A stretch of 64,000 nucleotides of DNA, taken from NCBI GenBank assembly GCA_013399695.1, contig VXAU01003709.1, positions 31,608 through 95,607 on the forward strand, given 5' to 3'. Origin of the DNA: Formicarius rufipectus. Lineage: Eukaryota > Chordata > Aves > Passeriformes > Formicariidae. The position numbers were made by a program, and so were the translations under genes. Positions 1-12,315 of the stretch are shown here, one piece after another. The notes beneath the pieces are model-generated. The model saw only the letters and a program-made list of their open reading frames with translations. It ran no database searches and was not told where the DNA came from. The stretch's first letter is position 1; every line of letters begins with the position of its first letter.

Positions 1-258
1 CTCGGCACCCAGGCGGCCGCGCCGCCCGCCCCGCCCCGCCCCGCATCCCTCCGCCCAGAGGGCGGCCCGGATCCGTCCCCAGTCCGGCCCGGATTCAGCA
101 TGGGTCCATTCCCGCTCCATCCTGGGGCCGCGGGGCCGGGGCGGCGAGGTGTGGGGAAGTCGCGGCGCTGCGCCCAGTGCCATCGCGCCCCATCGCATGC
201 CCTCCTCCGTCCGTGAGGGCCGGGCCGGCGCGGTGAAGGAAGGGCGGCGGAACGGAGA

Positions 259-389
259 GAGGGAGGAGTGGGGTGTCCCTTTGCCCTGGGTGTCCAGCCG
301 GCCGTCCGCCGGCAGCCTGAGGGGACAAGTGAAGGGGAGGGCGGCGGGGGCAGAGCCGGGCCCCGGGGCAGCCTGGGGAGGGAGAGCCC
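259..389. repeat. Direct repeat copy A (131 bases)
   Basis: This copy matches 688-818 at an offset of 429 bases with three mismatches (272, 273 and 354), about 98 percent identity. It ends immediately before the single N at 390. The position next to a gap symbol suggests an assembly or gap-filling duplicate, although a real recent tandem duplication is possible. Confidence 0.9.
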
Positions 390-390
390 N
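390..390. other. Single undetermined base (assembly gap mark)
   Basis: A lone N at the end of repeat copy A. A similar N at 687 opens copy B. Confidence 0.95.
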
Positions 391-452
391 CCCGCTCCCT
401 CCCTCCAGCCCTGCCCCTCCCTCTGCTCCCCGGGCCCGCGGCGGGCATTTAC

Positions 453-575
453 CTGCCGTGGCGGCGCAGAGCGGGGCCCTGGGGCCTCTGGCAGGCGGAG
501 GAGGCGGCGGACTCCGTCCCGCTGCTGCCGTCCCCGAGTGAGGCGGGCGGGACGGAGCCGGGACCTGCCCCGGGA
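453..575 (-). other. Probable untranslated first exon, gene continuing off the left edge
   Basis: Read on the minus strand, the GC-rich sequence ends with CACGGCAG followed by GTAAATG, a good 5' splice donor (last exon base 453, intron GT at 452-451). There is no clear ATG start in a good context with a protein-like frame, so this is most likely a 5'UTR exon. The upstream limit is a guess, placed just downstream of the TTACGTAA palindrome. In human 4p16.1 the gene downstream of S100P in the same orientation with an untranslated first exon is KIAA0232. That makes it a candidate by synteny only; nothing in this exon identifies the gene. Confidence 0.45.
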
Positions 576-579
576 GGCG

Positions 580-587
580 TTACGTAA
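580..587. promoter_or_regulatory. TTACGTAA palindrome (bZIP-type site)
   Basis: A perfect 8-base palindrome, TTACGTAA, lies in the CpG island about 130 bases upstream of the minus-strand donor. Established knowledge: this is the consensus for PAR-bZIP and E4BP4/NFIL3 factors and a variant CRE/ATF site. Its place just upstream of a likely start region suggests a real promoter element. Binding is not shown by sequence alone. Confidence 0.4.
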
Positions 588-686
588 ACCGGCGGCCGCG
601 GCGGCTCCAGCGCCACGGGGAAGGCGGGGGAGAGGGCGGGCCGGGGCCGGGCCGGGCGCGCCGTCACCCGGCAACGGCGCTCGGCA

Positions 687-687
687 N
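687..687. other. Single undetermined base (assembly gap mark)
   Basis: A lone N immediately before repeat copy B; see 259-389 and 688-818. Confidence 0.95.
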
Positions 688-818
688 GAGGGAGGAGTGG
701 AATGTCCCTTTGCCCTGGGTGTCCAGCCGGCCGTCCGCCGGCAGCCTGAGGGGACAAGTGAAGGGGAGGGCGGCGGGGGCAGCGCCGGGCCCCGGGGCAG
801 CCTGGGGAGGGAGAGCCC
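688..818. repeat. Direct repeat copy B (131 bases)
   Basis: This is the partner of 259-389 and starts immediately after the single N at 687. The segment between the copies (391-686) contains the putative first exon and the TTACGTAA site. Confidence 0.9.
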
Positions 819-3800
819 CCTCGGCAGGGCTGCCCTGCTCGGCCGCGCTCCGGAACACCCCAGCTCGGGAACACCCCGGGCCCCGGCAGGAATGCGAGCG
901 AGGAAAAGGGATAATGATGCGGCGTAGCGGCGGTGTTTGTCGCGTAAGGTCCTTTTTGAAATCCTGAGCGTCTCCGAGGGCAAGGTTGGCAAATAAGAAA
1001 GTTTATTTGGCTACGAAATGAAAGCGCGTCTAGGGGGGAGGTCGTCCCTCGAAAGGTTGGTGCGACTGAAAGCCATGTTGAGTAGGTGAGCTCCTCGGGA
1101 GCCACCGAGATCTTACTCCAATTGATTAAATGCCAGTTTAATCAGAACTGTTTACACAACCGCGGAGTAATGAAAGGGCAACATTTTTAGCATACTACAT
1201 GGATGAAAATGGGCCACTGCAAGTCTGAAAATATGACAAGACACACCAAAGTACTAATTAAGCTCCTTAATTGGGAAAATAATGATGCCCTTTTCAGGTG
1301 GACAGTACCACCCCACATTTCTCAAATACATGAACACATACAGGCCTAAGGAAAGTCAATATTATGTAAGACGTCAAAGTAAGTCTTCTGTCTGTGTAAT
1401 CCTGAGGTTTCCTTCCTTTTGTTCACTGCTCAGTGTGTGGCTCCTGGAGTTCCAAAATGCAGTGTGTCATCCACGTTGGCTCACACAGTTTCTTTTGTGC
1501 ACAGCATCTTCAGTCACTGGAACCAAGCTCATCTTTGACAAGGTGATCCTCCCGCCCCGGATGTAGTCCTGTTTAGGTCTTTCAACAAGTTCAGTCTGTA
1601 TATAAAAATACATCTCTTAAAAAATGTGAATACAAACCGAGGTAGTAACCACTGCCTCCCAGCCTGTATAGTCATTTCCTGATACAGGAGCAGCACCACT
1701 CCTATTTTTGTTTTAGCTGAGGTTTGCCTATTTTGAACATCCTTAATTTAGTCATAAATCTGATTCAGTCCAGCCAGAAGTTAAGTATACAGGATTGTGT
1801 ACCTACATGAGCTACCAACAGTCTCTGAGGCAGTAATTCATGTTGTATGAACGTGCAGTTAATCAGTTACTTTCTCCAAACCTTGCAGGAGTATTTTGGG
1901 AAAGATTTAAAAAAGTAATGCTTTAAACACCATGGTAGAAGGACAGAGTTCTTCTCTGAACCATTTAATTACTGTTCAGGTTATTTTCTTCCTGTGAAAA
2001 GCTGAAACTGAAAAGCTTTGGGGGAAAAATCCTGCTGACTGTTTTCTGCTGAGTCATTCCCTGGTTTATCAGAAGCATTTCACCACCACTGTAACACTAC
2101 TCGCGCCAATCGCAATCAAATCTCCTTTTGTTCAGGAGCTCAGAATCTGAATTCCCCTTTTTAAGGTAGAAATAATATATAATAAAATGTGGAGCACCTG
2201 GGATTTGTCTGTAGTAACAATTGACACAAATTTAAATCAATCTTCAGCCTTCTGCATATATTCTCAATGTATTGGTAATGTATATCATTAATACCTACCC
2301 ACCTACCTTATTTCACCCTTTTCTGTACGTTTTATTTTTCTGAAAGCTCCATAGAATGGACAGATGCTCAGAACATTGGTGTTGTCTTAATGGAACAAGT
2401 CAGAGCATGTAGGCCAATGACAGATTATTCTGAATATTCCCGTAGTTGCTGGGTGACATTTCAAATTGACAGTTCTGGTTTTGTGGTCAGATCTCAGGAA
2501 TCCCAATAAAGGAATTTTTTGTTTTCCTGTTGGTTTTTGTTGGGTTTTATTTTCCTAACAACCCACCCAATTCTGATCTCCATTTGGCAAGCATTTCAGA
2601 AACAGCTGGTACATGACCATATGCCGTGCTGGCACTGCTGTGAGCTTATTTCCCACTTGTCCTCCTGGTCAATCAGAGCTGCTCCATGTGCTGAAGGACA
2701 GCTGGTCCCTTGGCATGCAAAGCAGCTAATGAACTTTTCCTCCAAAAAGCCACTGCAAGTTGCAATCAGTGACTTTTCCTTTCTGAAGTGCTATCAAAGG
2801 TGGAAGTTCTCTATGGGAACCCTGTTTGTTGCCTCTCTGTGACAACCTGCACACAATGAGAATAACTATGTGGGTGTGCATTGTAGGTGACAGCACTTGT
2901 TTGGAAAATCTGAATGATCTGTGTTGAAAAGAATGCTGAACCACAGCAGAGTGACTGATGGATTTGTGCTTTTAGCTGTCAGCCCCAGCAAGTAGCACCA
3001 TTTCCCCTTTTTATTGTGACCCTTACCGGAAAGGGTTGCCAATAAATTTCTAAGAATGTATCCATGTCATCATATAATATTTTTCCCTTTAAGGAACATA
3101 CTGAAGGAGAAATTCACAGAAGTTCAGTATTACATAGCCACAGCTCATAAGCATTTTACTGTCAGCCATTCCTCTTACTTCCTTAAAATCAGTCAGTTTA
3201 TAATATTCCCTAAAATTTCCTTTTAGGTGCAATAAAAATCCCCTAATTTTCCTGAGCAGGGATTCTGTATCAGTTAACTTTGAAAGTTATGATAACCAAT
3301 CATTAGACAGTGCTCTTGTTCACACTTCATAAGCTGTTCTAAGAAATGCTTCAGAAAAACAATATGCCTATTCAGCGTTTTAGGAAGGGAGTAACATTCA
3401 TGAGAGGATAAATGTCGTTGAAGAACAAAGAAGATCATCTAATTGTGCATGATCTAAATCTATACCTAAATTCGTATGTTTTTAAAATTCAGAAAATGGA
3501 TGAACCTTAATGTAAGGTGAAACAACAGAGCCATGATGAGTTTTATTTGGCACCTTGATGGACAACTTCAGACATACATAATTATCTCTTTGAAACTACT
3601 TTGCTCAATTCCATGAAAGCTTGCCTAACTTTTTCACTACTTTTCAGGGCCCATTTCAAGTTTTGAGCAAAGACATTCACACCTCTCAGAAGTAATAACT
3701 TGGTTCAAATGACACATTCAAAAGGCATTCCTCAGCACTAGATCAGGTTTCAGATTCCTTTTTAGTGATCCCTCTTTCCTAATAATATCCCTGTGCAGTG

Positions 3801-5475
3801 AAAAAGCAAGCTGTAGATACCCACAGGATCAGAGGGCCACTTTGTTGTCAGCATCAAGAGCCTCATCTACTGCAGTGAATGGAACATGACATTAAAGTTT
3901 AGTAGGGTCTGCATTAGGCCACAGTTAGACCTTTTTCCTCTCAGACTTCCCTCTAAATGGTTTCAATGTGTTTAATAGGAGCACACTAGCATGATGAATT
4001 TGGAAGATCTGAGTCACTTGAAAAATCAATTACATCATTCAAAGTAAATTTATTTTCTGTTTAATGCAACCTGATCACAAATAACCTCAAAATGTATTTT
4101 TGCTCTCTTTGAACACAAACTGCATGTAGGAAACTCACCAAAAGAGCAGGTCAGGCAGTACTCCTGTAACAAGTGGATCTGGGCTTGGTGTTGATATTTC
4201 TTTGGGACTCTTCTTTTGTTTGTTTTTAATTATTTTGCTTCAATGTACTCTTACCCTTTTTCGTCCTGCAGCACTAACAATTGGGAAACCTTAATAATAC
4301 CTTGAGAAACCTTTGGGCAGTCCATAATAATACATGAACAGGACTCTGTCTCAACATGGTGCTGTGTGCATAAAACAGACCACCTGAGGTCTACTGTAAA
4401 AAATACTCAGAGAAGATGATAAAGAACCACGATAATTGCCTACAGCAGTTCAGACAAACAGCCAAGCTGTACAAAAGATAAAGAAAATAAAAGCTTTATA
4501 CTACATAATGGATGTAAAGGTCCAAGTACCTAGATAGAGCATTTGAAACAATACACCAAGGAACAGGTTTCACTGGTGGTGTAATGAAAAGACTGCAGGA
4601 AGTACAGGGTTACAAAAATGAAATAATTTCCACAAGTGGTGAAATACAAAGCAAGTGTTACATGCGATTGCATTTTAAGGACAGTTAGTCACCATTAAAT
4701 GTAACAGTGTCTCAAAATCTGATCTTTTTTTGTCATGAATATGTAGAAGAATTTGATGTCATAATTAGGTACGAATTTAATAGCAATATATTTGTTGCTA
4801 CATCAGCTATTGTCAGGCTATTACGTTAATTACATGTTAAGTTTTAAACTAGATGAAACACATTATGACATCTGTTTTTTCCTATATAGTATAGCCATTC
4901 CAGAATTACCATGTTGGAAATGTCTGAGGTTTTGGCAGCTTGCTGTCTTACAAATAGTTCATGAATACAATTAACCATCCTTGAGTAGCCTGCAGCACCA
5001 GCATCCAGTCCTTGCCCTGCTTCTCAGAAATACAATTATTTTTCCACAGTAATTCCACATTTTTTAAATTTTTTTTTTTCCCCGGAGACTGGCTATATTC
5101 TTAGTCAATGAAAATGCTGAAAACAGAGTTGATTGCATTCTACTTGCTGATGATCTGGCAACAGATTTTGGAATGAATGTACTACAGGAGTCGTACCATC
5201 TTTATTAACAAAGTGTATAAAACAAACAGTGAAAGAAGCACATGAAATTGTATTGAGTTCTTAAAGGATTCCATTGAAGGGTATTATTCTTTTTCTCGGC
5301 ATTTTCTGAACAAGATACTCTGTTGCAGATCCTGGTAATAGAAAAGGTCCTTTGTGTATTAATGGCTTATTGTCCTGCCTCTTTGACGTTACGTTTTGAC
5401 TGATAGAAAAAGCTTCCTTATCTAATCCTATGGTAAAAAACTGCAAAACAAAAACATTGCATGTTTTCAGATGGT

Positions 5476-5536
5476 TAAAAAAAAGAACAAAAAAAACAAC
5501 CAACCAACCAACCGGAAAAAAAAAACCACACAAATG
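5476..5536. repeat. A/C-rich low-complexity tract with (CAAC)n core
   Basis: A-rich sequence with a run of CAAC units at about 5498-5514, flanked by A tracts. Such tracts recur through the window. The long hydrophobic frames called on the opposite strand here come from this tract and are not genes. Confidence 0.85.
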
Positions 5537-8330
5537 TTGTTTGAAATCTGTGGCAGATAAAGGAATCTATATACATTACTTATAGGCTGTAATAAGATTA
5601 TTATAGCTGTTGTTGTTATTAATAATAATGATGAGGTTAATATTTTCATGTCTGTGAAGTGTATTTGTGGGAGCAAAATGAAAAATGGCCATTGCTGCTT
5701 TCTGATAGAACTGGTAGGCTGAGAAATGCTGCCATTAAAAATAATTAATTCCATAGGTATGGAAGAACCATTAAGAGGGGTTGATTAATACCAGCAGCCA
5801 TTACAAAGAGTTCATATATAATGTGTGAAAAAGTCAAGTTTGACAAAAGCAACATTTCAAAATATTAAAATACTGATATTAGGGAAAAAAAAGCAATACA
5901 TTTCCCCTTAAGAAAGCAACACTTTTTTCAACTCTGAGGCTGACTGTAGCCCCTACTGTGGTGACACAACACAAGGAGGAGATGCTGAAGACCAAGCTAA
6001 TCATGCCATGTAAGGTGTTGTATCAGAGGAATATATTAGATGCCAGGATTGGGCTGCAACTACAGACTACAGATGGGAGTACAATCCTACAAGATGGTTT
6101 GCTTGAATATAATTTGTTAAAGGGCTAAAATGAATGCAATAACATTAAATAAGAGAATAGTTTATTTCTCAGAATAAATATTTTCTTCCTAAATGTCAAT
6201 GTCAATATTCATTGTGGTGAATGAGATTTGGCAGCCAAGGGCATTGCTTTCTGGCTTGTTGGAGTATTTTGATTTTATAGATTTTTATTCCTGAGAGCAG
6301 ACTTTTGCAGATATATGTACTTCACTGCAAAGTTTTTCAGGTAGGAAATTATATCCTTAAGAAACAAGGTGAACATTCCATGCTTCACTGTTGTGCATAA
6401 AAGTGATTTCTGTATCCGGAATTGAAGCATAGCTGTGCCAAAAAGTATTCTGGCAACAGTTATTCCACAGTCATTGAAAAACTTTAAGCCCCTGTAAAAA
6501 GGGATTCAGAGCACCTGTATGAGGCACCAGCTTCGCTGCCCTGACTGTCTGGATCTGCCAGCTGATCCAGGATTCCCACATGCTGAAATGGAGAACTGCT
6601 TAGAGCTCATCAGTGGAAAACACTATTGAAAACAATGTGAGGAGTCAGCAGGCTTGGCTTTCCCAGAAATAATTCTGGGCACCAAGACATTTTAAAAGTA
6701 TGTAGGAGCCATAAGGGGCCCCCACCTCACATCTGCATGACTGCCCTTTCTTCTCACTCCTCAAAAACAGTGTGTCTGCATGAAAGTTTCCTGTCAGGGA
6801 TGGTTCTTGGCATCTGCTATCTCCAGATGATGCCAGGCAGTTGTTGCCCAACTGTGCTGACAGTTACATACTGTGCAGTCCTGTGCAAAGTTGCCTCTTG
6901 GTAACTTCGAGCATCTGTCCTGGAAGACAAATATTTTTTCTAGGACCTACAGTCTTGAGTAAGCTGAACTCACTGATTCTGATTTTCCCAAGGAACAAGC
7001 AAATGGTAAAGTGTCTGAGGATACAGGCTATTCTCCATCCCTCTTGTTGCAGCTAGGTTCTTGCTCAGAAAGGAAAGGCAGAACCAAGAAGAATATAAAA
7101 CCTGACCCAAACTCCCTTTATCTTCCTGCTGAAGATAATCCTTTGAAATGAAAAGTCTGAAAGTCTTGGGATTCAAACTCTGTTTCCATTTATATGTATG
7201 CAGTTTACCCAACTCTGCAATGCAAACTGTAAATACTGTATCTCGTGAGCGAGTTACTGGGAGTTAGGAGGAGAAAGGATATGGACCTCATCCTAAGCTA
7301 TTTTCTTCTGCCAGTTAGAGCAGCCTTCTGGAAGAGCTCGCTCCACAGGCAGGATAAGAGTGCTAATGTCAGCTGGGAATACTAAATGGATTTTGAGCTA
7401 AATTCAGAGCTATTCATGGATGCTAGGTGTGGGAATGGGCTCTCTGGGGATGAACTTAGGCATTTATTTCTCAATTACAGCTTTAAGAGTTGAGTTTGGG
7501 ATACTTTTAAGTATCTTCAGGGGTCTTTACAGAAAATTTTGGAGTCTGACATGGAAAAATCTGGTAAATTTTAAGCTCTTCCGTGGATAATAGGTGACCT
7601 GAATAGCTCTTTTGGATTCTAGACGCCATGCAGACTAGAGCTATTACAAAGTTACTAGGAAGACCAATGAGCAGAGATGGGCTCATATAACTGAAATGTG
7701 TTCTTTGCTCTCTCGTCTTCAGGATATCCACATTTGGAAAAGTAAAGGCCCTTTCCCTGCTTACAGTCACCCAGTTTTTAAATGAGGGAGTAAATTCCCG
7801 TATTTTGGATTCAGCTCCTTAAGATAATTCATATATTTTCTCTGTGTCTGTGCAGTATTTCTTCTGTGGATGAAGTTAACCATATATACTGTATTAATCT
7901 CCATGTTCCTTGTTTCATAGATACACCACCAACTGTCTGGTAATGTATTGTGCAGTGGAAAGGAGGTGATCAGCTGCAGTTTCTTTTCAGCAAACTCATT
8001 AACTGACTTTTCTGGACAGTCACTGCTTGTCATTATTTGTGACAAGGGAGTTTTGAAAACTGGTACATGAGCTAGTGGTAGAAAGAAGTACTTCCAATGT
8101 ATATTAAAAGTACTGCCTCATTTGTTTTACAAAGAAAATCTTAGCAATAGCTCAGCTGAAATTTATTAACTGCCTCGTTTCACTGCTGCTACTTCTGGTC
8201 TCATCCAGAGTCAATAACAAACTTACTTTTTTCTTTTTTCTGTAATTAGTCTCAGATTTGGAGTGTATGATAGTTTACATCAACTATTCTGCTTTGTATA
8301 GTTACATGAGATGATAACAAACTCCCGTGA

Positions 8331-8410
8331 TTTTTTGTTTTGTTTTGTTTTTGGGTTTGGGTTTTTTGTTTGTTTCTTTGTTTTTGTTTTGGTTTTGGTT
8401 TGGTTTTTTT
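8331..8410. repeat. T/G-rich low-complexity tract (TTTTG units)
   Basis: An 80-base stretch of T runs separated by single or triple G. It includes GGGTTTGGG. It yields a spurious Phe/Leu-rich frame. Confidence 0.85.
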
Positions 8411-11400
8411 ACCAGTAAATGCAGAGAAAATCTGAACTGCTTACCATCCCATCTCAGGTGTTCACCTGAGGCACATCTCATTGGGGACAGCCAGGTTTTG
8501 AATTTATGCTGTCATATGTTAAATCAACATTCGTCTTTGCTTATGATGTTGATTTTGGGGGAATTTTCTTTTAATTCTGTAATGATTAGGTTCTCTTGTG
8601 CACTTCTGTTATTTTTCACGCTGGTAAATTTTGTAATGTCAGCTGATATTATATTCCTTTGGCACACCTATCATTTGCATGCACATAAGGCTCTGAAGGT
8701 GCTTATTATTTTCAGCTAACAAGTAATCTTGTTCCCATTTAATTTGAAATACATTGTTCTCCATATCCTAATTTTGGCTTTTACAGTTACTTGCTTCACT
8801 GCATTTGGATTATGCTGCACCATGTTTTAATACATATATTTAAAACCCACAAGATAAAACATCACAATAAATAGATACATAGATATAATTGCAATGGAAA
8901 CATAATGGCAGCTGTGGAGGGTGACATGACTTGCCACCTGTCAGAAGTACATCATCTCTGACATGGTGGACAGTATGGTGCTGCTCCATGGAGCAGAAGC
9001 TCCATCTTTCCACTGGTCTCACCAGATTCTCAGGCTTCCCAGGGCTGAATACCTGAATACCAACACATTTCTGCACTCACATGGAGTGGTATCAGAACCC
9101 TCTACAGAGTTTTGTGATATTATTGCAGCAGCAACCCTTTTCCAGAAGGAGCTGAAAAGGTTCATGCAACTGCATTCTCCACTTTTTTAACCCTTGAGCT
9201 GCTGCTGGACAAATATGCCAGTGTCTCCTCACCAAGCAGTGGCAAACCACTCTTTCATGGGGAAGAAACAACTTCTGATGAGATTTGTGCACCTCCTGAA
9301 TTTGTGATTTCCTTTCGTCTGCAGACCAAGATTGTACAAGATGGTAATGGTGGTATGAGCAGAATTGTCTTGTGGGCTGGATTTGGCTTGCGCAACACCC
9401 ACAATAGTGTATCATATTTGCAGACAATATCAGTTACTGTTTGCAGTGGCTAAAAGTCTTGGTAAGAGAGTACCATAATACCAGTGAAAAAATAAGCTTC
9501 ATAATTTGAGGAAATCTTTGGGAAAGTTTTGTCACTAACAACTGGAATGTTCTTTTCATCTTGCATAAAGGTTGTTTCTTTCAGTCCCTTTTCCATGTGA
9601 CATCAAATAATCAAAAAAGCCACTTTTATGCTACAATATAAGGGTGTCCGCAAGAAGCCACAGACAAATATTTATGTTATATTGGAAAATCTGCTTCTGA
9701 TGATAAAGCATTGGTTAAAATACACAGGGTGCATCGAACAATCTGGCATACATTTGGTTTTCCAGAAGGGAACACACCCTGTAAACCCCAATACCTGAAA
9801 TGTCTCTGGGAAAGAATCATATGAGCTTTGCCACACTTTGACAGGGTATAGCATTTATAGAAGGTTCCAATAGTTTTCTACCTTCAGCATACTGACAGCT
9901 TAGGTGTGGACTTCTAGAAAGCCCAAAATAACACTGATGCAGCCAATTTTCAGTTCAGGAAAATGTCAGAGAAGGTGCTACACAGAGATGAATCTATGTT
10001 TACCTGGTTAATATACACAAATTCCTTAATTCCCTGGGGAGAAGAAAGTACTGGTGTTGCAAAGTTTGTTGCACAGGTTCATAAAAGTGAAAGCAGAAAT
10101 CTATAAATATCTATGTATATGCTAATATTTATACATATCTATAAATTATAATGGTTTTTCAGCTAAGAGTAGTGCATGGTATGTCTCTGCATTTCTCAGT
10201 ATAAGTGTACATCATTTCCATGCATGTTTCAAGAGATCAACTGAATTCTTGAAGGTGAATGATAAGGGAGTGTGGGTTGTGGAGCACTAAGATAATGCCA
10301 AAGTCACCTGCAGGGTATGGAAAGGGTGGAGCTACCAAACTTACTACCTCAGACCTCACAGAAGTCGAATATTTAAGTTGTCTCAGTGTGATTTAATATA
10401 TTTTTTCAGTCTTATGATCTCTTAGATCTCTTGGTGGATTGCCTGGAGACCGTGTCCTGATCACAGGGAAATACTGTTTTACCATGATAAATATTCCTTC
10501 TGGAATGTATGTTATTAAGGTGCTCTTCTAAACACTGAAGTGCAGGCTGAGCCTTAGATATGTGCTGAGATCTTGATTTCACTGGAGTTTAATCACAGTT
10601 TAAAGTGGTTTCCTCAGATCTACAATTTACAACTACCTGATGGGAAGAACACAACCTGTTAAGGTCCTACACTGCACTTGTCATCCATATATATGTGTCT
10701 ACAATATCATTTTCATACAAATCTGGGCGAAATTAGAGCTTGGTAAGACAAGGGAGTACATCAGAGCCTGCCTCTGAACTTATTTGGACTGAGAAATCAT
10801 TGAATTTGGAGAAGCACTTCAAACCTATCTCTAGCAAACATGATTTAAAATGACCAGAAGGTGCTGGCATGCTATCCAAAAGACAAATAATAAAACCAAA
10901 GCTAGTAACATGTTTCACAGCACAAATCCTGGCAAACAGCTCAGAAAAAATTTATATTGATAATGTCTGTGGGTTCTGGGTCACCAGTATTCAGGACTAC
11001 ATCTTTAAATATTGGAAAGATTTACCAGGAATTGTGTAATGAAACATTTTCATACCAACAAAGTTTCTGTATTATAAAAAATATTGTACTATTATAATTC
11101 AAAATTCAGTGACATACAAAGAGAATTTCTTGCATTTACCAAGAAGACAGGAAATAAAATCGAGTAGTCCATCATGAAACAGATTAAATAATTTGACAAA
11201 TAATGTATTAAAATATGTGCTTTAGATTATTTTCTGTGCAGAAATAGCATAACAGAAACATTTCTAATATAAAAATGTGCAATTAATATGCATAAATTTA
11301 GCTAGCATATGCAAAATAGAGACACCTGTAAAACAGAAATAAAGACAACTTCAATTAGGCAAGAAGAGCTTTTCTCCCACACCTAACATACAAACAGCTG

Positions 11401-11559
11401 AGACTAGTTTCTCCTTCCTTTGTTCCAGTTTACTTCTACTTATATTTGGTCCTTTATAGAACTAGAGCAGTAAAACCGACATCCAATATGATCTTACAAT
11501 GACAGAACACACTGCCTGGAACTTACATATGGGAACATCTGCGCATATCCAAGGTTAAG

Positions 11560-12090
11560 TCCTGCCTGACTGTCATGGTGGCCTTATACAATGAGATGAC
11601 TACATGAGTTGATGGGGGAAGAGCTACGCATTTTGTCTGTTTGAACTTCAGGAAGGCCTCTGACACAGTCCCCCACAATATCCTTCTCTCTAAATTGCAG
11701 AGGTGGATGTGATGGATGGACTGTTTGGTAGTGGGTGAGGAATTGGCTGGATGGTCACATCTGGGGAGTAGTAAAAGTAAATATCTGAATGAAGAACCGT
11801 GATGACTGGTGGCCCTTGGGGGTCTGTATTGAGACCAATGCTGTTTAATATCTTCATCAACAACATAGATGTTGGGATCAAGTGCACCCCTGGCAGATTT
11901 TGAGATGCCACCCAGCTGAGTGGCGTGGTTGACATGCCTGAGGGACAGAATGCTGTCCAGTCCCTCAGACCTGGATGAGCTCAAGAAGTGGACCCATGGG
12001 AACTTCATCAGTTTCAACAAGGTCAAGGGAAAGGTTCTGCACCTGTGTTGGGGCAACCCCCAGTATCAATACAGGCTAGGGGTTGGTGGC
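11560..12090 (+). mobile_element. CR1 LINE fragment, reverse-transcriptase region, sense on plus strand
   Basis: The sequence follows the chicken-repeat-1 ORF2 consensus in sense orientation. Around 11640-11710 it translates, with substitutions, to the reverse-transcriptase segment FRKASDTVPHNILLSKL. It continues through the region coding the RT catalytic area and the segment near 11965-12085 (GACCTGGATGAGCTCAAGAA onward, ending near AATACAGGCT). Stop codons and frameshifts show it is dead. It lacks both the 5' part and the 3' tail, so it is internally truncated or was split later. Confidence 0.88.
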
Positions 12091-12174
12091 TCTTGCACAG
12101 AAAAGAAGGTATAGAAGCTAATAACAATTCCACCTAACTAATATATGGCACCTGTTTGCCAGCATTATTTCTTA

Positions 12175-12315
12175 AATTGCTTTGCAAATTGACCTCTCCA
12201 TCTGTAGAGGAAGAAACTGAGACACAGAGAGAGGGTGATTTACCAAAGGTTTTACAGCAGCGCAGAGGCAAGACCCCAAGGAGAAGTCCAGTTTCTACTG
12301 CCTGGTTCTGCCATC
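12175..12315 (+). repeat. MIR/L2-like ancient repeat relic
   Basis: The stretch resembles the core-to-3' part of MIR/L2 elements: a variant of 'cag atg ggg aaa ctg agg cac aga gag' is seen at about 12200-12235 (GAAGAAACTGAGACACAGAG), followed by a decayed form of the 'acttgcccaaggtcacacag' segment at 12240-12260. MIR and L2 remnants are old amniote insertions kept at low density in birds. The match is from memory of the consensus and is diverged. Confidence 0.6.

Larger units (their letters stand above)
1..960. promoter_or_regulatory. CpG island promoter at the left edge
   Basis: The first kilobase is strongly GC-rich with very dense CpG, unlike the AT-rich DNA that follows from about 1000. 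Repeated GGGCGG/CCGCCC boxes and a TTACGTAA palindrome at 580-587 are visible, and no convincing TATA box is. This is the usual look of a housekeeping-type vertebrate promoter. A splice donor on the minus strand at 453/452 suggests transcription leaves the window to the left. Plus-strand transcription from the same island is possible but I see no supporting exon. Two single-N gaps (390 and 687) lie inside, so the local sequence is not fully reliable. Confidence 0.75.
1000..11555. other. Non-coding stretch, no supported gene
   Basis: About 10.5 kb of AT-rich DNA. The open frames here are short, lack recognisable domains and do not line up with splice sites in a consistent phase. I see only low-complexity tracts (5476-5536, 8331-8410), (A)n or (T)n runs and scattered AATAAA-like hexamers. 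The region could be intergenic, or an intron of a gene starting at the left-hand CpG island on the plus strand. Confidence 0.6.

Noticed and set aside
149..927. Long Pro/Arg/Gly-rich frames on both strands in the CpG island
   Set aside because: CpG-rich DNA has few stop codons. The frames include N positions and the duplicated block and have no domain.
8920..9440. Overlapping frames on both strands that look somewhat protein-like
   Set aside because: Translation in all frames gives stops and no recognised domain. It may be an old transposon or pseudogene, but I cannot name it.
11523..12056. 177-codon minus-strand frame
   Set aside because: It is the antisense of a CR1 reverse-transcriptase fragment.
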